Assembly: GCA_003550325.1 (NCBI GenBank)
Contig: QKWP01000644.1
Location: 56,184-120,183, forward strand
Direction of reading: 5' to 3'
Length of the DNA: 64,000 bases
Source of the DNA: Gigaspora rosea
Taxonomy: Eukaryota; Glomeromycota; Glomeromycetes; Diversisporales; Gigasporaceae
The notes below the pieces were generated by a model. The model had not been told where the DNA came from. It did not search any database and was given only the letters and a program-made list of their open reading frames with translations. Shown in pieces: positions 46,026 to 55,705 of this stretch. The number at the start of each line of letters is the position of its first letter. The first letter of the stretch is position 1. The position numbers and the translations under genes were made by a program.

Positions 46026-47370
46026 CAGTGCCCGGAAGTGGATCACCAGAAATTTTATAGGTAAGATATAATACGATAATCTTTTTTTGTCAATTTTTTT
46101 TTATATACATATTCGTTGCACGTAATTTGTTTTTTTTGAAAAGTACAACTATTTTTATTTTATGAGGAAAAAAACCCCGCAAAGAGCTCAGTCAAGATCA
46201 ACGAAGCCGTATTATCGGCACTTACCTGTGTGGTTTTAAGCCACTTCATATTGCCCAAGCTCTCAGTTTCCCGAAGTCAACGGTGTATGACACTGTTAAA
46301 CGGTATGAAGAAACAGGTTCTGAACTCCCAAACAAACGCCCTGGCCCCCACAAAGTTCTTTCTGAGCGTGATAAACGCGCTTTAGTCCGTATTGCAAATA
46401 TGAATCGTGGAGCACCGCTGGCCATCATCACTAATGAGCTAAATCTTCAACTTGGAACAACACTTACTGACAGAATCACCCGAAAGTATCTTCATGACTT
46501 AGGTTGGAAAAACTGTGTAGCCTGTAAAAAACCTTTTTTGAACGAAAGAAAAGCACGGGTACGAAAAAAGTGGTGTCGTGAGCATTTAAAATGGGCCAAC
46601 GAATGGCAAATGGTCGTTTTTTCTGACGAGTCAAGATTTTGTCTTCACAAATCGGACGGTCATGCAAGAACTTGGCGTCGAGTTAATGAAAAATATCACA
46701 AAGAATGTGTAAATCCAACTGTGAAGTTTGGTGGTAGCTCCGTAATGTTTTGGGGATGTTTTTCTTGGTGGGGCGTTGGACCGTTGGTTGAAGTAAAAGG
46801 TAATATGAATTCGGATAGTTATATTAATGTACTCGCGAACCATTTTATTCCTTGGGCAAATTCTTTGTTAGAAAAATATCCAAATGAGATAGAATTAATA
46901 TTCCAGCAAGATTTGGCTTCTGTCCATACGTCCGAATATTCAGAATGGTGGATGAAATCGCATGACTTTAACGTGTTAGATTGGGCGCCCTATAGTCCTG
47001 ACCTAAATCCTATTGAAAATCTTTGGGAACATCTTGATTCGGCGGTGCGTAACAAAAGACCAATGCCTGAAAAGCGAGAAGAATTAGTTAAATATATAAC
47101 AAAAGAATGGAATAAGATTTCAATTGAATATCTTCGTTCACTAATCTATAGTATGCAAGGTCGAAAGATGGCAGTTTATAAAGCCAAGGGATGGCATTCG
47201 AAATATTAAAACTTGCGGTTTTTTTTTTAGAATATAATTCTAAAATGATAATTTTTATTTTATATAATTAATGTAATTATATTAATAAAATACAATAAAT
47301 AAAGATCGCATATAAATTCGACCCCTATGTATTACATATAAAATTTCCAGTGATCCACTTCCGGGCACTG
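46026..47370 (+). mobile_element. Tc1-type DNA transposon, 1345 bp
   Basis: Terminal inverted repeats cagtgcccggaagtggatca match over about 33 bp with two or three differences. TA flanks both sides (46024-46025 and 47371-47372). It carries one transposase gene. It splits the kinase/Sel1 gene in the linker between domains. The near-identity of the ends and the nearly intact ORF suggest a young insertion. Confidence 0.93.
46162..47209 (+). CDS. Tc1 transposase (DD34E), one-base shift near start
   Basis: Frame 46283-47209 codes 308 aa, but the coding sequence extends upstream: KELSQDQRSRIIGTYL, FKPLHIAQALSFPKSTVYDT is the helix-turn-helix DNA-binding part. ATG 46162 (MRKK) joins it only if one A is removed from the A7 run at about 46168, giving about 348 aa, normal for Tc1. 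The second HTH follows (RPGPHKVLSERDKRALVRI). The catalytic triad is VFSDESRF, FQQDLASVHTS and NPIENLW; spacing between the second Asp and the Glu is 34 residues. The usual QDNAP motif is QDLAS here. The enzyme cuts and pastes the element at TA sites. Confidence 0.9.
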
Positions 47371-47970
47371 TATCTATGTGAAAATCAAAATAATGATTTA
47401 AATTTATGTATTCTTGGATTCTTTTATCTTGAGGGAATTGGCACTAGTGAGGATCATAAAGTGTTTTCAATATGTTTGAAAAAACAGCAAATCAAATTTC
47501 AATTGCGAAATTTTATCTTGGAGAATATTTTATGTGTGGTTATGGAACTGAAAAAAATCTAAAAGTGCTATAACTTGGTACGAAAAAGCAGAAGCAGATG
47601 GACATGCAAGATCAATCAATGCTTTAGGACTCTGTTATATAAAAGGAATAGGTGTTAATATGACAGAAATAAAGCATTTGATTATTTTAACAAATTATAT
47701 GAGATGGGTTATATCCCTTCATGCAATAATTTGGGAAATTGTTATGAGTTTGGAATAGGAATAAAAACAAACAAAGAAAAAGCATTCGAATATTATCTTG
47801 AAGCTGCAACCCAAAACTTTTTTTCTAGTCAATACAATGTTGCAGAATGTTACAAAAATGGATTTGGTATAGAAAAGAATTTAGATGAAGCTGAATGATG
47901 TATAAAAAGGCTACTGATAATGGATATAGGAATACCACAAATTTATTTTGGACTCGATTATGGTCTTGTC

Positions 47971-49000
47971 AACTAAGATAAAATATACTTTGATTAAATG
48001 CTTATATACAAGACCTCTCAAAATGCATTGTGACAGACCTTATGCAAAATTTTTAGCATATATATAGCAATGTTCTTGCTTATTAAAAGCTTATAAAGTT
48101 TTATATTAGTTGCAAAAATGATAAAAATCTAAAATTTTTTTAAAAAAATCTTTTTTTTTAAAAAAAATTGAAATTTAAAAAAATTTATTATACAATAAAT
48201 TGTTTATAAAAATATAATAAAAAATATATTAAAAGATAGCTTAGAACCTAATTTATTTGGTATAAAAATTATAATTAAATTGTTAAACCTAAAAAACTTT
48301 TATATATAAAACCTTTATTTAATTAAATTGTTAAAACTAAAAAATTTTTATATATAGAAACTTTAAATTTTTAGTTATCATATATCTATCATTATGCACC
48401 AGACAATAACATTATAATACAGAATAAAATCAAAATTAGAAGATTCCTTAATAATAAATTTAATAATCTTAGAGAATCTTATTTTTTCTAAAAAATGTTG
48501 AGACTATTAGAAATATAATATTATAAAGTAAAGTTTGAGAACTCAAAACTTTAATAAAAAAAAATACAGTAATTCAAATATATTGATGCGCTTAAATTAT
48601 TCAAATAAATTTCTAAAATATATTTACTCATATCATTAAATTTCTTCTTGGTTTCATATTTTTTTTAATGCAATGTGAAATGGGTCATACCAAAGTTTTG
48701 ATAAAAAAATAAAGGGCCATTGTTTATTTACTAATAAACAATAAAATATCTAATGATATTCAATTATAAATAAAGCAATCTCAAGTATTATTTTATTCAG
48801 AAACATGATAAAATTAAAAGATATAATAGTTATGAATGTTTATAGCTAAGAAGATTGAAATTTACAACTTGAAATTTATCTAATTTATATCTTGATTTGA
48901 TAATGATAATTCACAATTTACTCGAACATAATGAAGCCAATATCAATTTTAAAATCATAATTCAATTGATAATCAATTTCTCTTTGTTACAATAAATAAA
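47971..49000. other. AT-rich intergenic DNA
   Basis: Long A/T runs (48120-48370) and no coding frame. I see no repeat structure beyond AT low complexity and a duplicated TTAAATTGTTAAAmCTAAAAAA segment (48275-48345). Confidence 0.5.
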
Positions 49001-49114
49001 TTAAAGTTAGAAAGATCAAAGGTGTTTATTTTTTATGCTTTATTTACGCCCCTGCAAAATTACCACTACTATAATAAAAACGCAACGAAAAAATTGTAAT
49101 AATTGAGATTGAAG

Positions 49115-49720
49115 TTATTCTGGTGCAGTAAGCAAAGTGCTTCTATTCAATGTATTGATCCATTTAAAATTTAATGCATCAAAAATATAAGTATAGCTAT
49201 ATAAGACTGTTTTATCGTAAATTGTAAATCTACCTATAAAAAAAAGTGAATCAAAGAAGACAATGTGAAAAAAAATAATAATAAAATAAAATAAAACACT
49301 AAGAAAACTAAGATCATCTAAATTTACAATTACCTAATGTAATAATTATAAAATTATCTTATAATATTGCAGAATGACTTGTAAGTGATATAGATAGTGC
49401 ACCAACAGTAGAATTATTAAGAATTGTCCATTTAAATAGGTAAACATTAATATCTAGCATTGCAAGATCTGGTTTACTGCTTTGGCCTTAGGCGTTTTTG
49501 AGCACTATATATTATAATTTTTAAATCTCAAGCTTAAAATAAAATCAAAAATTTTAAGTTTCTTAAATGTTTTTTAACTAACAATATAACTATTTAAAGA
49601 CCAAATACTATATCTAAACAGCAGAATGACCTGTGCAGCTTTCAATATGATCACCAATAGCTGTCTGGATAATAATATAACAAGTAAGCATTATAGTTAA
49701 TTTTTTATAAATTTTTATTA
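49115..49720 (-). pseudogene. Kelch copy 2, 3' exons
   Basis: Aligned with 40661-41230: the final exon lies at about 49115-49240 and, on the minus strand, CCAGATCTTGCAATGCTAGA and YLFKWTILNNST at about 49415-49470. It retains the Trp codon lost in copy 1. It is separated from its 5' exons by the insertion at 49729-54433, so the gene cannot be expressed as one unit. Confidence 0.7.
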
Positions 49721-49899
49721 TCACTACAAGAGTAAATGGGCGCCACCGGCGCCCCTATTAAATAACATTATCAAATTTTAACAATTAAGGTCGTTTTCCC
49801 GGTAATTAATAGCTATTTAATATTTAATTAATAAATATCTTGCTATTGATTAAAAAAATAAGATATATTAATAACATAATGACTATTGAATTACAAATA

Positions 49900-52800
49900 A
49901 GCAAATGGAAATAACTTACTTGTTATTTAAGTGATACTTGGTATGTTATTAAGGCTGAACTGGTTTGCAATAAATTACTGTAATTTCTATCATGAATTAC
50001 CATAAAACATTTTCTTACGGAACTTATTATCACTCTTCTCTACTGAGTTGGATTTGATCAGCTTGTGATTTTTTTGCGAGGTGTGTTATTACTATATATA
50101 ATTACTTATTTTGTTATATTTGTGGACTCATCTAATATAAATATAATAAAATTGTCAAAAAATGCACAAGTTCTGAAAATATAACATAACAAACTTAGAT
50201 GATTACCCATATTGCAATCATGGGACTCACAGAGCTCGTAAAAAACCACATAGTAATCAATCCTACTAAATCAAAAAAAGCAATAATGAGTACACAATGT
50301 TTAAATTTGAGTTTGTTGGTATTACCATGCCATGATTTTTATTACGAGTTTCGGTAAAATATTCTTAGAAATTATTTACTATTCCAGTGACCGCAATATG
50401 TAATTAAGGTCGTGTAAGTTGCATTAGAATTTCCATGGTTTATACTATGAGTTATAAAAAATTCAGCAACACTCACTCGCTATTCTGATGATACGATGTA
50501 GTTGAGGTAGAGTTAGCTTGCATTAGAATTGCCATAATTCATGTGGTTATGCTTGGGTCAGTTTGCATTAATTATTTATTTCGTAAAGAATTCTGTTGCA
50601 AAGCCTCACTATTTTGATGATTACAATTTGCGATTTAGTTAGTATGTATTAATTATTGTATTAGAATTATCGTGATTTTTACTACAGTATAGGTTGAGGT
50701 AGGTTGCATTGGAATTGTCTTGTATTTTCTATGTGGTTGAGTTGGCTTGCATTAGAATCATCACAATTTCTATCGTGAGTTACTGTAAACATTTTGTTGT
50801 TACAAAACTTGCTATGTTAGCTTGTATTGGAATTATAATAATTTCTTTCATGAATTACTATAAAAAATACTGTTACGAACCTTATTCAACACACAATACA
50901 CAGTTCACATAATACACAGTTAAGATTTAGTATTGAAATTACCATGATTTATTTATATTAAGATTGAATTAGCTTGCAATGGAATTATTATGGCTTATAA
51001 CGTGAGCTATTGTAAAAAATATTGTAGCAAATCTTACTATTCTGGCGATACATGACTCACAAATGCATGTTATTAACGTTATCCATATCTCAATTAAATA
51101 TCTACAAAGTGCATATGACGAACAAACGAAAGTTAGTATAAAAATTTATAGATGACATCTAAGGATGTGAATACTGGTAGTTAATTTTCATTGATTATTA
51201 ATTCATAAGATAGCTGTGCTGCGCAGGACCAGTACGATCATGTGTGCGAGGTAAACTTGTCATCGGACTTTCACTCATATTTTTCAAAACTTAATCTATT
51301 TGACTTAATTGTCCGATACAAAATATGGTTGAAAAACCCGATGACTGTTAAAGTGAAAAGAATTTAAATGATTACCTTATTCATATAAGTATGTATTTTC
51401 TCGAAATACAATTATTAAGGAGAGTCCCCAAAAATCTGGGTCAGAATACGTTGGAATACATCGGAATCATGATCGGCTGGATCAGAATTTATCAATTTTG
51501 TTCCAATAATAAAAAATTTTACTAATGAAATAATATCCATTCATTAAGTAAAAAATGCCCAACTGATAATTTTTGCTATAGAATCTGCTAACAGCCAGGG
51601 CTAAATGCCGACCTAGACCTGACGCATCCGGTCTGGAATTTTGGTGGCCTACCTGTTAATTTGTTAAAGGGAACAAATTAAACTTTATACTAATTACGGT
51701 TAATCATAATTCTTTTGAATCACAAACGTTAAAGTGAACAGAATTAATCTTCATCTTCATTCTTTTGAAACACCATCATCAAAGTGAACCGAATTAAACT
51801 TCATATACACCTTCCTTGCCTGCTATTGCATCTATACATGGACGCCTAGATTTGGGATGATTTACAGCATTACAACATTATGACATTTTTATATTTTCAA
51901 CAATTATGGCATCCGAAAATAATTACTGCAGCTGAAATTATTACGGCAGCTGAAAATACTTACAGCAGCTAAAATTATTTTGGTTGCCGAAAATATAAAT
52001 TCATAATTTATTACAGCTATAGTTGCACCCCTCAAGACCATAGTAAAAAAATTAAATTAGAAAAGATATGCATATATAGAGAACAAATATTCGGATCTCT
52101 TATAAGCCAAAACCAAACTATAGCGTGCACTTAGTGACTGTATCATAATTCGCCTTGCAAATATACTAAATTTCATGTGGTAAAAATTTGATTCACGCTC
52201 CCAGGTATATTATATGGTGGAGGATACATTATTTGTAGTACCTTGTAAGGAGAATTTATTAAGTAGCTTATTAGAAAATCATCTAAAACCATGTCCAACT
52301 ACGTGATGTAGAGCCAATAAAGTTGCTATTTTGACTATTTGATCACGCGGATCAGAACAAAAAAAAAGAAACAAATGTCTAAACTCTTACAACAGTCAAA
52401 AACTTATAACTAGGCATGGCTTTAGGCATCCCCTGATTGGAAAAAAATTATACTGTATGTTATTAAATTAGTCATTGAAGGTATCTTAAAAAAACACTAT
52501 ACCCAAAGTTTATCAATTTTTCTGATAAGCCCTCCAAATTTTTTTTTCAATTATTTGACAGCGAAGGTGCTTTGAAAGTATCAAATTGTTGCATTCAACG
52601 GAGATATAAATACGTACAACCGTATGTACTAAAGTCTTAATACTTACATTAGTCACACGGATCTTAAATTATAATACCAATCTATTATGTCAAAATTTCG
52701 AACATGTTCGTGTAATGGTGAAAAGGTGAATTAGTTTGTATTAAAGTTATCATTAATTTCTATCATGAATTACTATAAAAATTTTGTTACAAACTTACCT

Positions 52801-53060
52801 GACAGATAATACATTTTAAGGTTGAGTTTGTATCGAAATTATTGTGGGTTCTATCAAGAATTACTGTAAAAGTCCTCGTGCAAAACTTGCTCGTTTATTC
52901 TATTAATCACAATATAGAATTTATAGTTGTGTTGAAATTATTATAGTTTCTATCATGAGTTACTGTTATAAACCTTACCATTCTGGCGATATACAGTATG
53001 TAATTCACTAACGCATGTTATTAACATAATCCATACCTCAGTTAATTTCAAATATACATT
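49900..53060. repeat. Dispersed degenerate units with TGCATTAGAATT and GAGTTACTGTAAAA
   Basis: At least eight irregular units (about 49940, 50400, 50510, 50690, 50740, 50815, 50975, 52735, 52815 and 52910) share GTTGAGTTxGxxTTGxATTrGAATTAT, TTTCTATCATGAGTTACTGT and TTACAAAACTTACTATTCTG. Spacing is about 65-180 bp. The order suggests an old expanded repeat rather than coding exons. Confidence 0.55.
51251..51347. repeat. Fold-back element, relative of 14427-14539
   Basis: Arms aacttgtcatcggactttca (51251) and a mirrored aaaaacccgatgactgtt (to 51347) pair imperfectly around a spacer of about 38 nt. The same GTCATCGG core and orientation occur at 14427-14539. Confidence 0.65.
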
Positions 53061-53329
53061 ATGTGCATAACGAACGAATGGAAGTCACAAAGTGGAATAA
53101 CAATCGAAAGTCAATTTTTTAATAAAAAAAATAAATAGAAATAGTTCAATTACGAATTATGACGAATTGATTACACATTAACATGCAAATCATAATTACA
53201 GATATAAAATTTCTCACGATATGAAACGTCAGTTTTGCATCATATAATTAATAAAGCGTGATCTACATGCGCAAAAATCTTAACTCCTTCTAAAAATGAA
53301 TAAATAAAAATTAAAAAACTGATACGGGA
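51348..53329. other. Non-coding interior of the insertion
   Basis: Apart from the dispersed units listed separately, there is a TTAATCTTCAT/GTGAACAGAATTAA duplication (51725-51805) and a TTACGGCAGCTGAAAAT triplicate (51925-51990). No gene. Confidence 0.4.
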
Positions 53330-53640
53330 TAAGCTCACGGAAATAGCAATTCATATTGCACTGGAGCTCACTGTAAGCAGTTGAGTTTGTGCGCTGGCCA
53401 GTGGTTTCCCGCCTGCAAAATGCAGGCTGGCCATTAACTGAACGTGTGATATTGATCTTCGACAGTTATAGCCATGAAGATGCAAGTATGAAAATGGCAG
53501 GCTCCATTATTTTGGATATGCTCCCGGAAATAGCAAAATATTGCACCTGGAGATCCCCGTAAGCAGTTTGTGCGGCTAAGCGCTGGCCAGTGGTTTCCCG
53601 CCTACATAACACAGGCTGGCTGTCAATGTACACATATGAC
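53330..53640. repeat. GC-richer two-unit tandem repeat
   Basis: Units at about 53330-53510 and 53516-53640 share GAAATAGCAA, TTGCACTGGAG, GTAAGCAGTT, GCGCTGGCCAGTGGTTTCCC and CAGGCTGGC. Each has a small hairpin (gcctgcaaaatgcaggc). It lies directly downstream of the spliced gene and differs from the flanks in base composition. Confidence 0.65.
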
Positions 53641-53648
53641 CTTGGTAA

Positions 53649-54040
53649 TCAGGTTATATATTTATGACAATGACCCGGTTTCCCTTGGGAGGGAGCCTGG
53701 ATCGTGAATTGTGGTCTGCTGCAAATGAGTTTGCGTGGGACCATTTGCGCATCTCTTGACTTGCATTTATTCTCACGGCGATCCTTATCGAGTTAGTAGT
53801 TGCCGTTTATGGCAAGACATTGAAATCATACTCACCTGAAGTTGGTTACGTTTTGAGCTTGATTGAACCAGTTCAGCCTGGTTTCCGCCATTGGTTTCAG
53901 AGGTACATTCCCCTGCTTGGCATCTTTTCGATCTGTCGACCTCACGTCGACTCGAATGAACATAATCCTTATTAAAGTTAGGTGATTTAACACAACAGAT
54001 CAAATTTCATACAGATTACATTGGCATGGCCAAGCATCAT
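53649..54040 (-). CDS. Small spliced gene, 95 aa, unknown function
   Basis: Three exons in phase 0. Exon 1 (54040-54020) MMLGHAN follows an in-frame stop. Intron 1 (54019-53968, 52 nt) starts gtaatc and ends cctaactttaataag. Exon 2 (53967-53836) DYVHSSRREVDRSKRCQAGE, then QAELVQSSSKRNQLQ. Intron 2 (53835-53784, 52 nt) starts gtgagt and ends tactaactcgataag, with a consensus branch site. Exon 3 (53783-53649) DRRENKCKSRDAQMVPRKLI, then QAPSQGKPGHCHKYIT and TGA. All three exons stay open and join in frame. The product is basic with five Cys and no signal peptide or known domain. Base use is less AT-biased than its surroundings. Exon 1 is short and its donor is weak, so the start is the least certain part. 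Confidence 0.5.
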
Positions 54041-54433
54041 TTTATATTAGGAAGGATTAGGTAGGAAAAGGATATGAAAGAGCATATTGTCTGGAACCTA
54101 CTATAACTCTACGTATCATACTAATCTTGTGTTAGTATGTATGCGCATTTTTCATACAGTGGGCTTTAATACAAACATAGCTTCAATTTGTCGATCATGC
54201 ATAAACATGATCGCTATGCGATTTTTTATTATTAATGCACATATATGGGAAAGCTAATCAACCTGATCTCACAAAGATACGACCATCGTGAGAAATGATT
54301 ATGTCAATATGCCTGCAATGTACGACGATGTATTCTATTATTAGTCAAGGCACTTTTTTTATCCAATCAGATAATTAAGAACGGACACACTCGTGACGGC
54401 TGGTAATTTTATAATGTTTTGATTGATTGATTG
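54041..54433. other. Right end of the insertion
   Basis: Putative promoter side of the small spliced gene. No clear element terminus; GATTGATTGATTG precedes the junction with Kelch sequence. Confidence 0.35.
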
Positions 54434-54444
54434 TTACAACATTA

Positions 54445-55336
54445 TATCAACTTAAGGAGTTGGTATCAAATATTAAAATCTATATTTTATATGAGTTTAG
54501 CTTAATATAAACCTTTATTAATGAATTTCAAAAAATATATGAATATATATATAATCATGCCTTATTCATATTAACATAGCTACTATCGTTATAGGTGGCA
54601 ATTGAATGACCACCAATGTAAGTGATATTCTTACCTTTAAGTAAGTTAGCATTATATCCCTCCCTTGAAGTAGTAAGATTAATTGACAACCATGACATAT
54701 TATTTGTGTAAAATATAGATATTTTATTGCAAATTTTACCGGACATGTAACGTACACCACTATATAAAAAAATTCTTCCAGTATTATCAATAATAGATTG
54801 TAATCCAACACATTCTTAGAAATTATCTATTTCTGTAATGTTTGGTGTTGTCCAACTAGAATATTTTATAGAATATTTATATACAATTGAATAATAGTAA
54901 GATTTTCTGGTTGTTGGTCGAGATTATATAATATTTCCACCAATTATAAAAATTGAAGAATTTCAACAGAAACAAATGAAGTACTAAACAAATTTAAAAG
55001 GACTTCCTATTTGATCTTTATGCCATGAAGGTGAACTAATGTCAAATGAGCTTGATAATTCAAGATATAAGATTTCATTAGTGATGATTTCATTTTCAAA
55101 TTGACCACCAAAGATATACCATTTAGAATTGTTAATTAAAATGCTCGTCGGAAAATATCGAGATGAAGGAATAAATTGATGGGTGAGGAAGTGGAGGAAT
55201 AATGGGCAGAGGCAGAGGAGGTGGAGGGAGAAGCAAAACAACAACAACAATGAAAAATATATTGTCTTGAGAAACTAGAAAGATAGGCACAAAATATAAA
55301 GCAAAAAAAGACTTGGAATATTCATATTGAATTATT
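54445..55336 (-). pseudogene. Kelch copy 2, 5' exons
   Basis: MNIPSLFLLYILCLSF at 55336 is a signal-peptide-like start followed by the same early stop as copy 1. Then HQFIPSSRYFPTSILINNSK, WYIFGGQFENEIITNEILYL and SSPSWHKDQIGSPFKF (55250-54984). After stops and shifts come ICNKISIFYTNNMSWLSINL and NITYIGGHSIATYNDSSYVN (54746-54555), then the FDTNSLSWYN exon near 54445-54490. It keeps Trp where copy 1 has TGA. A proline/leucine-coding CCTCC-rich insertion of about 80 bp after the signal region (55178-55270) is absent from copy 1. Confidence 0.7.
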
Positions 55337-55705
55337 CAATAAAGTATAACTATATAGAAAATATTGAATTGAAGATAATGATCATTTCGAAAGTCAGAGA
55401 AATTGAATCTTTAAATGAAAGGCATCAGAACTCAGAGAAAATAACTTATCCAGGATTCAACAAAAATTTCACGTGATATTTGAAGAATTCTTAGAAATTT
55501 ATTTATGTTATGGTTAGTATATTATTACGGTTTTTATGTAATAAACCCATTCAAGAACATTTTATTACTTTATAAAAGATGGGTTTCAAACAAATTGCAC
55601 ACTATGAAATCAATGTCAAAATCTTTAGTATTGACAAATTTTTTTGGAGGAATATTATGATTATTTAAAAATTGAGTAATTTTAATTAAATAATATAATA
55701 GAATT

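Larger units (their letters stand above)
44734..47970 (+). pseudogene. Protein kinase/Sel1-repeat gene, disrupted by Tc1
   Basis: Exon 1 from ATG 44734 has QCKDLKPIGEDGFGIVHSA (glycine loop) and YALKSL (lysine). Later exons are 45034-45094 (donor gtaagt), 45178-45357 (LQLAVGGNLRDYLFG, HDNGIIYRDL) and, after an intron at 45358-45434, HSKNILIYDN, ISDFGISK, AYLEPQ and DIYSLGMLLWEL. Single-base losses or gains near 45245, 45290, 45530 and 45825 break the frame; past the last, ILETLNNLSKTTDNFKM continues. After the Tc1 insertion (46026-47370) the gene resumes with Sel1 repeats (LCILGFFYLEGIGTSEDHK, ALGLCYIKGIGVN, NLGNCYEFGIGIKTNKEK, ECYKNGFGIEKNLDEA) to about 47970. Catalytic His is Tyr in YRDL. 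Presumed signalling kinase with a Sel1 scaffold. Confidence 0.8.
49729..54433. mobile_element. About 4.7-kb insertion splitting the Kelch gene
   Basis: Comparison with Kelch copy 1 (41230-41275) shows contiguous sequence there, while here the two halves are 4.7 kb apart. The left junction is after attatcacta, next to the palindrome gggcgccaccggcgccc (49738-49754). The right junction is before ttacaacattat. No terminal inverted repeat, LTR or transposase is seen. The interior has dispersed similar units (see 49900-53060), a hairpin, a GC-richer tandem pair and a small spliced gene. It may be an unclassified element or a segment moved by recombination. Confidence 0.6.
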
